Assembly (NCBI RefSeq): GCF_000444875.1
Contig: NC_021985.1
Location: 7,336,170 to 7,400,169 of the forward strand
Reading direction: 5' to 3'
DNA from: Streptomyces collinus Tu 365
Lineage (GTDB): Bacteria; Actinomycetota; Actinomycetes; Streptomycetales; Streptomycetaceae
Length of the DNA: 64,000 nt
The notes under the pieces: generated by a model
Told to the model about the DNA's origin: nothing
The model's input: only the letters and a program-made list of their open reading frames with translations
Databases searched by the model: none
Shown: piece after piece, positions 23,847-33,469 of the stretch
How positions within the stretch are numbered: position 1 is the stretch's first letter
Layout of the letters: every line of letters starts with the position of its first letter
Translations under genes and position numbers: made by a program

Positions 23847-25136
23847 GTGCGTATCTCCCGCAGAACCTTCGCCGCCGTCGCCGTCGCCCTCGTCCTGCCG
23901 CTGAGCGCCTGCGGCTCGGGCGGCGACGGCGGCGGGCCGGCCGACGCCTCCGGCAAGGTCGAGGGCGACATCACCTTCCAGACCTGGAACCTGCGCGCCA
24001 ACTTCAAGCCGTACTTCGAGGGACTGATCGCGGACTTCGAGAAGAAGTACCCCGCAACCCACGTGAAGTGGATCGACCAGCCCGCCGAGGGCTACGCCGA
24101 CAAGATCAGCGCCGACGCCGCCGGCGGCACCCTGCCCGACGTCGTCAACGTCTCCCCGGACCTCGTCGCGCCCCTGGCGAAGGCCGGTCTCGCCCTCGAC
24201 CTCGACAAGGCCGCCGCCCCGTACCGGTCCGAGTACCTCGACGGAGCATGGGCCAGCCACCGGGTTCCCGGGCTCAGCGGCACCTGGGCCTTCCCCTGGT
24301 ACCTGAACACCGGCCCGCTCTTCTACAACAAGTCGCTGTTCGAGAAGGCCGGACTCGACGCCGGCAAGCCCCCCACGACGTACGGCGACCTGTTCGCCGA
24401 CGCGCTGCGGATGGCCCGGAGCAGCGGCGGCAAGGTCGCCACGCTCGCCAACGTGCCCACGATCGAGGACTTCGGGCGCTACGGCGTGCCGCTGATGAAC
24501 AAGGAAGGCACCGGCTTCGCCTTCGACGACGCCAAGGGAGTCGAACTCCTCACCAGGTACAAGGAGCTGTACGACGCCAAGGCGCTCGACCCGCAGGCGC
24601 TGACCGCCACCCCGGAGTCCTCCGGGAAGAAGTTCCTCACCGAGGCCGTCGCCATGAACCCCGGCAGCGCCCTGGACCTCGGCAACTTCAAGAAGCAGGC
24701 ACCGGGCCTCTACAAGAACATCGGGATCACCGAGCAGATCACCAGCACCGGCCACGTCAACATGTACGTCATGGGCGTGATGGTCAACTCCCGTACCAGG
24801 CACACCCCGGCCGCCGTCGCCTTCGCCCACTTCGTCACCGACGCGCACAACCAGATGTCCTTCGCCAAGAAGGTCGCCATCTTCCCCAGCACCGCCGGCT
24901 CCCTCGACGACCCCTACTTCACCAAGGAGGACGGCACCGACGAGACCCGCGTACGCGTCGCCGCCGCCAAGTCCCTGAAGAACGCGGTCAACTACACGCC
25001 GGTGCTGTTCAGCGAGCAGATGAAGACCGCGCTGCGCAACGAGGTCGCCAAGGCCCTGCAGGGCAAGGAGAGCCCCAAGACGGCTCTCGACAACGCTGTC
25101 AAGGCGTGCGACCAGCTGCTGAAGCAGCAGGGCTGA
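23847..25136 (+). CDS. ABC sugar/oligosaccharide-binding lipoprotein
   Basis: A 429-residue extracellular solute-binding protein (family 1). The signal peptide ends in the lipobox LSAC-GSGG, so Cys22 is lipidated and the protein is anchored outside the membrane. Family blocks include GDITFQTWN, PDVVNVSPDLVAPLAKAG and WAFPWYLNTGPLFYNKSLFEKAGLD. It delivers substrate to the two permeases that follow. Context suggests high-mannose N-glycan fragments. The GTG start has AAGGAG about 10 bp upstream. No ATPase gene is in the cluster, so a shared MsiK-type ATPase encoded elsewhere is expected, as known for streptomycete sugar importers. Confidence 0.93.
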   Translation: MRISRRTFAAVAVALVLPLSACGSGGDGGGPADASGKVEGDITFQTWNLRANFKPYFEGLIADFEKKYPATHVKWIDQPAEGYADKISADAAGGTLPDVVNVSPDLVAPLAKAGLALDLDKAAAPYRSEYLDGAWASHRVPGLSGTWAFPWYLNTGPLFYNKSLFEKAGLDAGKPPTTYGDLFADALRMARSSGGKVATLANVPTIEDFGRYGVPLMNKEGTGFAFDDAKGVELLTRYKELYDAKALDPQALTATPESSGKKFLTEAVAMNPGSALDLGNFKKQAPGLYKNIGITEQITSTGHVNMYVMGVMVNSRTRHTPAAVAFAHFVTDAHNQMSFAKKVAIFPSTAGSLDDPYFTKEDGTDETRVRVAAAKSLKNAVNYTPVLFSEQMKTALRNEVAKALQGKESPKTALDNAVKACDQLLKQQG

Positions 25137-25138
25137 CC

Positions 25139-26035
25139 ATGGCCGCCCCTACCGCACCGGCCCGGACACGGCGGCAACTGGCCACCACTCCCTGGCTGTT
25201 CGCCGCGCCCGGGCTGCTGGTCACCGGCGCCTTCGTGCTCTACCCGTTCGTGTCGACCGTGGTGAACTCCTTCACCGACCGCCGCACCCTGCTCCCGGGC
25301 CGCTTCGTCGGCCTCGCCAACTACCGCGAACTGCTCCACGACGACATGTTCTGGACCGGCCTGCGCAACAGCACCCTCTACATCGCCGGCGTCGTACCGG
25401 CCCTGGTGATCCTGCCGCTGCTGCTCGCCCTGCTGGTCCACAGGAACATCCCCGGCATCACCTTCTTCCGGTCCGCCTTCTACACCCCGGTCGTCGCCTC
25501 CATCGTGGTCGTCGGCCTGATCTGGGTGTGGCTGCTCGACGAACGGGGGCTGGTCAACTCCCTCCTTCAGGCCGTGGGCGTGGGGCGGGTCGGCTTCCTC
25601 AGCGACCAGTGGCTGCTGCTGCTGAGCGCCATGGCCGTGACCGTGTGGAAGGGCCTCGGCTACTACATGGTCATCTATCTGGCGGCGCTGGCGAACGTGC
25701 CGCGCGAACTGCACGAGGCGGCCGCCGTCGACGGCGCCGGCCCGGTCCGCCGCTTCCTCACGGTCACCGTGCCCGCCGTCCGCTCCACCATGGTGCTCGT
25801 CGCCGCGCTCTCCTCGGTCGCCGCCTTCAAGGTGTTCTCCGAGGTCTACCTGATGGCGGGCCCGAGCGGCGGCCCGGCCGGCGAGGACACCACCCTCGTC
25901 ATGCTCGTCCAGCGCACCGGCACCGGCCTGACCGGCCGCGTCGGCTACGCCTCCGCCCTCTCCGTCGTCGTGTTCGCGGTCACCGTCGCCCTCATGCTGC
26001 TGGTGCTGCGGGCCGACCGCGGGGAGGAGTCATGA
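25139..26035 (+). CDS. ABC sugar importer permease, MalF/UgpA type
   Basis: A 298-residue membrane protein with six predicted helices, beginning at TPWLFAAPGLLVTGAFVLYPFVSTVVNSF. The EAA loop that contacts the ATPase reads PRELHEAAAVDGAGPVRRFLTVTVP. The ATG is 2 bp after the lipoprotein stop, and its own stop overlaps the ATG of the second permease. It forms the translocation channel with that protein. Confidence 0.93.
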   Translation: MAAPTAPARTRRQLATTPWLFAAPGLLVTGAFVLYPFVSTVVNSFTDRRTLLPGRFVGLANYRELLHDDMFWTGLRNSTLYIAGVVPALVILPLLLALLVHRNIPGITFFRSAFYTPVVASIVVVGLIWVWLLDERGLVNSLLQAVGVGRVGFLSDQWLLLLSAMAVTVWKGLGYYMVIYLAALANVPRELHEAAAVDGAGPVRRFLTVTVPAVRSTMVLVAALSSVAAFKVFSEVYLMAGPSGGPAGEDTTLVMLVQRTGTGLTGRVGYASALSVVVFAVTVALMLLVLRADRGEES

Positions 26036-26946
26036 GCCTCCTGGAGAAGACCCCGCGCACCACGCGCCCGGCCGCACCGGCCGCCGCCCGGGAGCCCCGC
26101 ATCACCGACGAGCACGGCCGCCGCGTCCGGCCCGGCGAACTCGTCCTGCGCTACCTGCTGCTGCTCGTCGTGCTCGCCCTCACCGTCGGGCCCTTCCTCT
26201 GGCAGCTCTCCACCTCCCTCAAGGGCCCCACCGAGGACATCTTCAGCTCCCCGCCGAGCTTCCTCCCGGCCCACCCCACCCTGCACAACTACGCGCGGGT
26301 CGCCGACACCATCCCGGTCTGGGACTACGCCCTGAACTCGCTGAAGGTCGCGAGCGCCGGCGTCGTGACCAACTGCGCCGGCTCCGCGCTCGCCGGGTAC
26401 GCGCTCGCCCGGCTGCGCTACCGCGGCCGGCGCGCCACCACCCTCGTCTTCGTGCTGGCCATGCTGGTCCCGGTGGAGGGCATCGTCATCGCCCAGTTCA
26501 CGACCATGCGCGAACTCGGACTCAACAACACGCTCGTCGGGGTCGTCCTGCCCGGCGCGGTCGGCGCGATGAACGTGCTCCTGATGCGCAACGCCTTCCG
26601 CGCCCTGCCGTACGAGATCGAGGAGGCCGCCTACGTCGACGGCGCCGACGCCTGGCAGCGGTTCCTGCGCATCGCCCTGCCGTCGGTCAGGGGCACCCTC
26701 GCCGTCGTCGCGATCTTCGCCTTCATGGGCGCCTGGGACGACTTCCTGTGGCCGCTCGTCGTGCTCAGCGACCCCGACCGCTTCACCCTCACCATCGGCC
26801 TGAACTACCTGCACGGCACCTTCGCGAACGACGAACGCCTGGTCGCCGCCGGCACCGTCATCGCCGTGGCCCCGCTCATCGCCCTCTTCGCCTGCCTCCA
26901 GCGGTACTTCTTCCGCGGGGTCGGCGAGGGCGCCGTCAAGGGCTGA
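26032..26946 (+). CDS. ABC sugar importer permease, MalG/UgpE type
   Basis: A 304-residue membrane protein with a hydrophilic N-terminal ~35 residues and six helices. The EAA motif is PYEIEEAAYVDGADAWQRFLRIALP, and the upstream ALAGYALARLRYRGR and LVPVEGIVI segments are typical of MalG-like proteins. The ATG overlaps the previous stop (ATGA). It pairs with the preceding permease. Confidence 0.93.
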   Translation: MSLLEKTPRTTRPAAPAAAREPRITDEHGRRVRPGELVLRYLLLLVVLALTVGPFLWQLSTSLKGPTEDIFSSPPSFLPAHPTLHNYARVADTIPVWDYALNSLKVASAGVVTNCAGSALAGYALARLRYRGRRATTLVFVLAMLVPVEGIVIAQFTTMRELGLNNTLVGVVLPGAVGAMNVLLMRNAFRALPYEIEEAAYVDGADAWQRFLRIALPSVRGTLAVVAIFAFMGAWDDFLWPLVVLSDPDRFTLTIGLNYLHGTFANDERLVAAGTVIAVAPLIALFACLQRYFFRGVGEGAVKG

Positions 26947-26978
26947 GCCCCCACCCCCGCGAGGAGCAAGGACACCGC

Positions 26979-28235
26979 ATGCCCGCTGCCGTCCGCTTCG
27001 GCGTCAACTACACCCCGAGCGAGGGCTGGTTCCACCACTGGCTCGACTTCGACCTCGACGCCGTGCGCGCCGACCTGGACGCGATCGCCGCCCTCGGCCT
27101 CGACCACGTCCGCGTCTTCCCGCTGTGGCCCTACTTCCAGCCCAACCGCACCCTGATCAGGCCCCGCGCCGTCGAGGACCTGGTACGGCTCGCCGACGCG
27201 GCCGCCGAACGCGGCCTCGACGTGGGCGTCGACGGCCTGCAGGGCCACCTGAGCAGCTTCGACTTCCTGCCCGCCTGGACCCGCACCTGGCACCGGCGCA
27301 ACCTCTTCACCGACCCGGACGTCGTCGAGGGCCAGGCCGGCTACCTGCGCACCCTCGCCGCAGCGCTCGCCGACCGGCCCAACTTCCTCGGCATGACCCT
27401 CGGCAACGAGGTCAACCAGTTCGCCGCCGGACCGCACCCGGACCCCGACCGCATCACGCCCGAGGACGCCGAGCGCTGGCTCACCCGGCTGCTCGCCGCC
27501 TGCGCCGAGGGCGCCCCGGACCGGCCGCACCTGCACGCCTCGTACGACGCCGCCTGGTACCAGGACGACCAGCCCTTCACCCCCGGCCACTCCGCCCGCC
27601 TCGGCGCCCTCACCGCCGTGCACTCCTGGGTGTTCAACGGCACCGCACAGCGCCACGGCCGCACCTCCGTGCCCACCGAGCACCACGCCGCCTACCTGGT
27701 CGAGCTGAGCAAGGCCTGGGCCGAGGAGCCGCACCGGCCCGTCTGGCTCCAGGAGGTCGGCGCGCCGGCGCCCCTGGTGCCCGCCGAGCACGCGGCGGCC
27801 TTCACCGAGGCGACCGTCCGCAACGTCCTGGACTGCCCCGACCTGTGGGGCGTCACCTGGTGGTGCTCGTACGACGTCTCCCGCGCACTCGCCGACTTCC
27901 CCGAACTCGAGTACGGCCTCGGGCTGTTCACCAGCGACCGGCGGCCCAAGGACGTCGCCCGCGCGCTGGCCGACGCGGCCCGCGCACCCCACCCGCCGCC
28001 CGCCACCCGCACCACGGCCCTCGTCGTCCCCGCGGACCCCGCCCGCCGCTCCCGCTGCGCACCCGGCGGACCCGTCTTCGACGCCTTCTTCCGGCTGGTC
28101 GCCGACGGGGCCCGCCCCACCACCGTCCTGGACACCCGCGCGGACGACAAGGAGCACCTCACCGCCCGCGGCATCACCGAAGTCGTCACACCCGGCCAGG
28201 TACTCCCCACCCCACCCGGAGGCCCCCGCTCGTGA
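26979..28235 (+). CDS. GH5-type beta-mannosidase (GH5_18-like), cytoplasmic
   Basis: A 418-residue TIM-barrel glycosidase without a signal peptide. The start VRFGVNYTPSEGWFHHWLDFDLDAVRADLDAIAALGLDHVRVFPLWPYFQPN resembles the GH5_18 beta-mannosidase of Bifidobacterium, which cleaves the Man-beta-1,4-GlcNAc left after ENGase action. The acid/base Glu144 lies in TLGNEVNQF and the nucleophile Glu259 in VWLQEVGAP. The last ~80 residues form an extra Pro/Ala-rich domain. GAGGAG and AAGG precede ATG 26979; the stop overlaps the next GTG. Subfamily assignment is from memory of the family; the glycosidase nature is firm. Confidence 0.82.
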   Translation: MPAAVRFGVNYTPSEGWFHHWLDFDLDAVRADLDAIAALGLDHVRVFPLWPYFQPNRTLIRPRAVEDLVRLADAAAERGLDVGVDGLQGHLSSFDFLPAWTRTWHRRNLFTDPDVVEGQAGYLRTLAAALADRPNFLGMTLGNEVNQFAAGPHPDPDRITPEDAERWLTRLLAACAEGAPDRPHLHASYDAAWYQDDQPFTPGHSARLGALTAVHSWVFNGTAQRHGRTSVPTEHHAAYLVELSKAWAEEPHRPVWLQEVGAPAPLVPAEHAAAFTEATVRNVLDCPDLWGVTWWCSYDVSRALADFPELEYGLGLFTSDRRPKDVARALADAARAPHPPPATRTTALVVPADPARRSRCAPGGPVFDAFFRLVADGARPTTVLDTRADDKEHLTARGITEVVTPGQVLPTPPGGPRS

Positions 28236-30286
28236 ACCCCACCAGACGCACCGTCCTCGCCGCGGCCACCGCCGCCGTCCTCGCCCCCGTGCCGGTTCTC
28301 GGCCCGGTGCCCGCCCTCGCGGCCGGCCGGGCCCGGGCCGCCGCCACCCCGCCGTACGCCTCCTACTGGTACCCGGACTCCCTGCCCGCCGGCAGCCCCG
28401 GCCCCGGCATCACCTGGCGCAGCCTGAAGACCTGGCGGGCGGCCGACGACCCCGACCTCGCCTTCAACGCGGCCTCCGTCCCGCTCGCCCCCCGATTCAC
28501 CCCGACCCCGGCGAACCCGACCGCCCGCGCCGGACAGGCCCGCGTCCAGGCCCTGGTCTCCTTCGGGCCCACCTCCGCCAACCCCTCCCAGGGCGCGGCC
28601 GACGCCGACTACTACGCCCTCACCCACTGGGCCTACCTCGACGAGCTGGTGTTCTGGGGCGGCTCGGCGGGTGAAGGGCTGATCCTGGCGCCGAACGCGC
28701 CCGTCGTGGACGCCGCCCACCGGCACGGCGTGCCCGTCCTCGGCAACGTCTTCCTGCCGCCCACCGCCTACGGCGGGCAGCTCCGCTGGACCCGCGACCT
28801 CGTCCAGCAGGACGCCGCCGGGCACTTCCCGCTCGCCGAGCGACTCGTCGCGGTGGCGGCGGCGTACGGCTTCGACGGCTGGTTCGTGAACGCCGAGACC
28901 GGCGGCGGGAACACCACGCTCGGCACCGCGATGCTCGGCTTCGTCAAGGAGCTGAGGACGCTCGCGGCCGCCCGGGGACAGCGGGTGACCTGGTACGACG
29001 CGATGACCGTCGACGGCACGGTCGCCTGGCAGGGCGCCCTGGACAGCCAGAACCAGGCGTTCTTCCAGGCCGCCGACGACATCTTCGTCGACTTCCGGTG
29101 GAGCGCGGCCACCCTCGCCGCCTCGGGGACGAAGGCCGAGCAGCTGGGGCGCAGCCGGTACGCGCTGTGGACGGGCGTCGACGTCGAGTCGAACGGCCCG
29201 GACACCCCGGTGGACTGGGACGCGATCGTCCCCACCGGCAAGCCGCACGTCGCCTCGGTCGGCTTCTACCGGCCCGAGTGGACCCGCGACCACCTCCCGG
29301 CCGACCGGCGTTCCCCGGCCGACTTCCACGCGGCCGACGACCGGTTCTGGACCGGCCGCTCCCTTGACCCGGCGCGACCGGACGCGACCGACCCGTGGCG
29401 GGCGCCCGCCGTGTCGGTGGCGGACCGCTCGACGGTGTCCTCGGTGCCGTTCGCGAGCGTGTTCAACACCGGGCACGGCCTGCGCTGGTACGAGGCCGGA
29501 GCGGTCACCTCGGACGCGCCCTGGAACCACCTCGGGCTCCAGGACCGGCTGCCCTCGCGCCGCTGGACGGTACGGACGGCGGGCGAGCGGCCCGCCGTCT
29601 CCTTCGACTTCGACGACGCCTGGCGCGGCGGGAGCAGTGTGCTGGTCGCCGGCGCCCTCGACCGGCCGGCGGTGCTCGACCTGTACGCGACCCGGCTGAC
29701 GGTCACCCGGGACGCCGTGGCCGAGCTGACCTACAAGGCCGAGACCGGGGAGGCGGACGTCGAACTGGCCGTCGCGACCGGCGAACCGGCGGCGCCCGGG
29801 GCGGCACCGCCGTACCGGTACCTGCCGGTCCACCCGGGCGGCCGGGCGTGCCGCACGAACTCCGTCAACGGCTGGCGGACGGTGGAGGTGCCGCTCACCG
29901 GTGTCGCCGGCACCGTGCACGCCCTCGGGGTCCGGCTCACCGGCCGCGGCTCACCGGTGCGCTGGCGGCTCGGCGCGCTCGCCGTCCGCGACCCGGCCGG
30001 CCCGCCCGCGGCGCCCGCCGCCCCCTCCGGCTTCCGCGTCACCGCGGCGGACGGCGGCGACCTGCGCCTCGCCTGGAACGCGGCCCCGGGGCCCGTCCGC
30101 CACTACACCGTGCACCGCGTCCTGCCCGACGGCACCCGCCGCTTCCTCGGCGGCACCTGCCAGCGCGCCTTCTTCGTAGCCGGTCAGCGGCCCGGGCCGG
30201 CCGAGAGCGCCGCACGGTTCGAACTGCGCAGCGTGGGGGAGCTCTACAACGCCTCGACCGCCGTGACCGTCACTCACACCTGGTAA
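28232..30286 (+). CDS. secreted GH85 endo-beta-N-acetylglucosaminidase (ENGase)
   Basis: A 684-residue exported enzyme that cuts between the two core GlcNAc residues of N-glycans, releasing the oligosaccharide from protein. A twin-arginine-like signal peptide (MNPTRRTVLAAATAAVLA…ALAAGRARA) leads the GH85 barrel. Asn220 and Glu222 in GWFVNAETGG are the catalytic pair of the substrate-assisted mechanism. The barrel is followed by beta-sandwich domains (about 400–580) and a fibronectin-III-like module (about 590–680, APSGFRVTAADGGDLRLAWN). GGAGG lies 10 bp before the GTG, which overlaps the stop of the GH5 gene. Confidence 0.93.
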   Translation: MNPTRRTVLAAATAAVLAPVPVLGPVPALAAGRARAAATPPYASYWYPDSLPAGSPGPGITWRSLKTWRAADDPDLAFNAASVPLAPRFTPTPANPTARAGQARVQALVSFGPTSANPSQGAADADYYALTHWAYLDELVFWGGSAGEGLILAPNAPVVDAAHRHGVPVLGNVFLPPTAYGGQLRWTRDLVQQDAAGHFPLAERLVAVAAAYGFDGWFVNAETGGGNTTLGTAMLGFVKELRTLAAARGQRVTWYDAMTVDGTVAWQGALDSQNQAFFQAADDIFVDFRWSAATLAASGTKAEQLGRSRYALWTGVDVESNGPDTPVDWDAIVPTGKPHVASVGFYRPEWTRDHLPADRRSPADFHAADDRFWTGRSLDPARPDATDPWRAPAVSVADRSTVSSVPFASVFNTGHGLRWYEAGAVTSDAPWNHLGLQDRLPSRRWTVRTAGERPAVSFDFDDAWRGGSSVLVAGALDRPAVLDLYATRLTVTRDAVAELTYKAETGEADVELAVATGEPAAPGAAPPYRYLPVHPGGRACRTNSVNGWRTVEVPLTGVAGTVHALGVRLTGRGSPVRWRLGALAVRDPAGPPAAPAAPSGFRVTAADGGDLRLAWNAAPGPVRHYTVHRVLPDGTRRFLGGTCQRAFFVAGQRPGPAESAARFELRSVGELYNASTAVTVTHTW

Positions 30287-30319
30287 TCACCCCGGACACC
30301 CCAGCAGGGAGCACCCCGC

Positions 30320-33300
30320 ATGCATGACGACCGCACTCTGGTCGAAGCCCGCCTCCGGCGCGTCCTCGACGAACGCATCCGCCCCGCCGTGTACCCCGAG
30401 TCCGTGCCGCTGCGGGTCGCCGTCTGGCACGCCCCGGGCGAGCCGGTCCCGGTCGCTCAGGGGCTGGCGGCCGAGCCCGTGCCGATCGAGGTCGGCGCCC
30501 GGTGGGGTGCCCCCTGGGGCACGAGCTGGTTCACGGTGACCGGCACCGTGCCCGAGGCGTGGGCGGGCCGGACCGTGGAGGCCCTGCTCGACCTGGGGTT
30601 CGACGAGAACATGCCCGGGTTCCAGTGCGAGGGCCTGGTCTACCGCCCCGACGGCACACCGGTGAAGGGTCTCAACCCGCGCAACCAGTGGGTACGCGTC
30701 GCCGCTCCCGCCGCCGGCGGCGAGGAGGTGCGCCTGCACGTCGAGGCCGCCTCCAACCCTGTCCTCCTCGACTACCACCCGTTCCGGCCCACCCCGCTCG
30801 GCGACCTGGACACCGCCGGGCACGAGCCGCAGTACACGCTCACCCGCATGGACCTCGCCGTCCTGGACGAGACCGTGTGGCAGCTGGTGCTCGACCTGGA
30901 GGTGCTGGGCGAGCTGATGGCCGAGCTGCCCGAGGACTCCGCGCGCCGCCACGACATCCTGCGCGCGGTCGACCGGGCGCTGGACGCGGTGGACCTCCAG
31001 GACGTGAACGGCACGGCGGACCGGGCCCGGGAGCGGCTCTCCGGCGTGCTGGCCGCCCCCGCGGTGCCGTCCGCGCACCGGATCAGCGCCGTCGGACACG
31101 CGCACATCGACTCGGCCTGGCTGTGGCCGCTGCGCGAGACCGTGCGCAAGGTGGCCCGTACGACGTCCAACATGACCGCGCTCCTCGACGACGAGCCGGA
31201 CTTCGTCTTCGCGATGTCCCAGGCGCAGCAGTGGGCGTGGGTGAAGGAGCACCGGCCCGAGGTGTGGGCCCGGGTGAAGAAGGCGGTGGCGGGCGGGCGG
31301 TTCGTGCCGGCCGGCGGGATGTGGGTGGAGTCGGACACCAACATGCCGGGTTCGGAGGCGATGGCCCGTCAGTTCGTGCACGGCAAGCGGTTCTTCCTCG
31401 ACGAGTTCGGCATCGAGAACGAGGAGGCGTGGCTGCCCGACACCTTCGGCTTCGCCGCGGGACTGCCGCAGATCATCAGGGCGGCCGGCTCCAAGTGGCT
31501 GCTGACGCAGAAGATCTCCTGGTCCCGGACCAACCGGTTCCCGCACCACACCTTCCAGTGGGAGGGCATCGACGGCACCCGGATCTTCACCCACTTCCCG
31601 CCCGTCGACACCTACAACTGCTCGATGAAGGGCGCCGAGATCGCCCACGCGGCCCGTAACTTCCGCGACAAGGGCCGCGCCCGGCACTCGCTGGCGCCCA
31701 CCGGCTGGGGCGACGGGGGCGGCGGCACGACCCGCGAGATGGTCGCCAAGGCGGCCCGGCTGCGGGACCTGGAGGGTTCGGCGACCGTCGCCTGGGAGAC
31801 GCCCGCCGCGTTCTTCGCGAAGGCCGAGGCGGACTACCCCGACCCGCCGGTCTGGGTCGGCGAGCTGTACCTCGAACTGCACCGCGCCACGCTGACCAGC
31901 CAGGCCAAGACCAAACAGGGCAACCGGCGCAGCGAACACCTGCTGTACGAGGCCGAGTTGTGGGCGGCCACCGCGGCCGTGCGCACCGGCTTCCACTACC
32001 CGTACGAGGACCTGGACCGGATCTGGAAGACGGTCCTGCTGCACCAGTTCCACGACATCCTGCCCGGCTCCTCCATCGCGTGGGTGCACCGGGAGGCCCG
32101 GGCGACGTACGAGCGGGTCGCCGCCGAGCTGGAGGGGATCACCGGGGCCGCGCAGCGGGCCCTGGCGGGCGAGGGGGACACGCCGCTGGTGTTCAACGCC
32201 GCCCCGCACCCGCGCGCCGGCGTCCCGGCCGGCGGGGCGGCGACGGCGCGGACGGAGGGCGCCACGACGCTCCGGCCCCGCCCGGACGGCGGGCACGTGC
32301 TGGACAACGGCCTGCTGAGGATCGAGATCGACGCCCGCGGCCTGGTCGTCTCCGCCCGCGACCTGGCGGCCGGCCGCGAGACGATCGCTCCCGGCGCCGC
32401 GGCCAACCTGCTCCAGCTGCACGCCGACTTCCCGAACATGTGGGACGCCTGGGACGTGGACGAGTTCTACCGGAACACGGTCACCGACCTCACGGACGCC
32501 GACGCGGTGACGGCGGGAGAGGACGGCTCCTCGGTACGGGTCGTGCGGTCCTTCGGCGCGTCCCGGGTCACCCAGGTGCTGTCGCTGCCGCCGGGGGAGG
32601 GGCGCCTGGTGCTGGACACGGAGGTCGACTGGCACGAGACGGAGAAGTTCCTGAAGCTGGCCTTCCCGCTGGACCTGCACGCCGAACGGTACGCGTCCGA
32701 GACGCAGTTCGGGCACTTCCACCGGCCCACCCACACCAACACCTCGTGGGAGGCGGCCAAGTTCGAGGCGTGCAACCACCGGTTCGTGCACCTGGAGGAA
32801 CCCGGCTGGGGCGTCGCGGTCGTCAACGACTCGACGTACGGGCACGACGTGACCCGCACCGTCCGCACCCGGGGCGACCGGGGTACGACCACCACGGTCC
32901 GGGTGTCGCTGCTGCGCGCCCCGCGGTTCCCCGACCCCGAGACGGACCAGGGCGTGCACCGTTTCCGGCACGCGCTGGTGCCCGGCGCGGGGATCGCCGA
33001 CGCGGTCCGCGAGGGCTGGCGGATCAACGTGCCCGAGCGCCGCGCGACCGGTGCCGGCGCGGTGTCCCCGCTGGTCACGGTGGACAACCCGGCGGTCGTG
33101 GTGACCGCCGTGAAGCTGGCCGACGACGGCAGCGGCGACGTCGTGATCCGCTTCCACGAGGCCCACGGCGGGCGGGCCACCGCCACTCTGGAGCTGGGCT
33201 TCCCGGCCGCGGACTGCACCGTGACGGACCTGCTGGAGCGGCCCGGCGCCGAGGGCCAGCCCCCCGCACTCGACGGCGACCGGCTCACCGTACGACTGCG

Positions 33301-33340
33301 GCCCTTCGAGCTGACGACCCTGCGGCTGCGCAGGGCATGA
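30320..33340 (+). CDS. GH38 alpha-mannosidase
   Basis: A 1006-residue cytoplasmic exo-alpha-mannosidase. The zinc-binding motif HAHIDSAWLWPLRET is near residue 260, and the nucleophile Asp374 lies in EEAWLPDTFGFAAGLPQ. The middle three-helix domain and C-terminal beta-sandwiches (TRTVRTRGDRGTTTTVRVSLL, LELGFPAADCTVTDLLERPG) complete the family layout. No signal peptide, so it acts on imported glycans. AGGGAG precedes ATG 30320 and the gap from the ENGase gene is 33 bp, so it is the last gene of the operon. Confidence 0.95.
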   Translation: MHDDRTLVEARLRRVLDERIRPAVYPESVPLRVAVWHAPGEPVPVAQGLAAEPVPIEVGARWGAPWGTSWFTVTGTVPEAWAGRTVEALLDLGFDENMPGFQCEGLVYRPDGTPVKGLNPRNQWVRVAAPAAGGEEVRLHVEAASNPVLLDYHPFRPTPLGDLDTAGHEPQYTLTRMDLAVLDETVWQLVLDLEVLGELMAELPEDSARRHDILRAVDRALDAVDLQDVNGTADRARERLSGVLAAPAVPSAHRISAVGHAHIDSAWLWPLRETVRKVARTTSNMTALLDDEPDFVFAMSQAQQWAWVKEHRPEVWARVKKAVAGGRFVPAGGMWVESDTNMPGSEAMARQFVHGKRFFLDEFGIENEEAWLPDTFGFAAGLPQIIRAAGSKWLLTQKISWSRTNRFPHHTFQWEGIDGTRIFTHFPPVDTYNCSMKGAEIAHAARNFRDKGRARHSLAPTGWGDGGGGTTREMVAKAARLRDLEGSATVAWETPAAFFAKAEADYPDPPVWVGELYLELHRATLTSQAKTKQGNRRSEHLLYEAELWAATAAVRTGFHYPYEDLDRIWKTVLLHQFHDILPGSSIAWVHREARATYERVAAELEGITGAAQRALAGEGDTPLVFNAAPHPRAGVPAGGAATARTEGATTLRPRPDGGHVLDNGLLRIEIDARGLVVSARDLAAGRETIAPGAAANLLQLHADFPNMWDAWDVDEFYRNTVTDLTDADAVTAGEDGSSVRVVRSFGASRVTQVLSLPPGEGRLVLDTEVDWHETEKFLKLAFPLDLHAERYASETQFGHFHRPTHTNTSWEAAKFEACNHRFVHLEEPGWGVAVVNDSTYGHDVTRTVRTRGDRGTTTTVRVSLLRAPRFPDPETDQGVHRFRHALVPGAGIADAVREGWRINVPERRATGAGAVSPLVTVDNPAVVVTAVKLADDGSGDVVIRFHEAHGGRATATLELGFPAADCTVTDLLERPGAEGQPPALDGDRLTVRLRPFELTTLRLRRA

Positions 33341-33348
33341 GCCGACGG

Positions 33349-33382
33349 CGGGCGGGGCGAGCCTGGACGGCCGCCCCGCCCG
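33349..33382 (+). terminator. terminator of the N-glycan operon
   Basis: Perfect 11-bp G/C arms (33349–33359 and 33372–33382) with a 12-nt loop, 8 bp after the GH38 stop. Confidence 0.7.
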
Positions 33383-33469
33383 GCCCGCCCGCCTTGCCCA
33401 CGCCGCCCTCGGCCACCCGCCCGCCGTCCGGGCTTCTCCCCGGGCCGCCGCAGCCGGGATGATGTGCGG

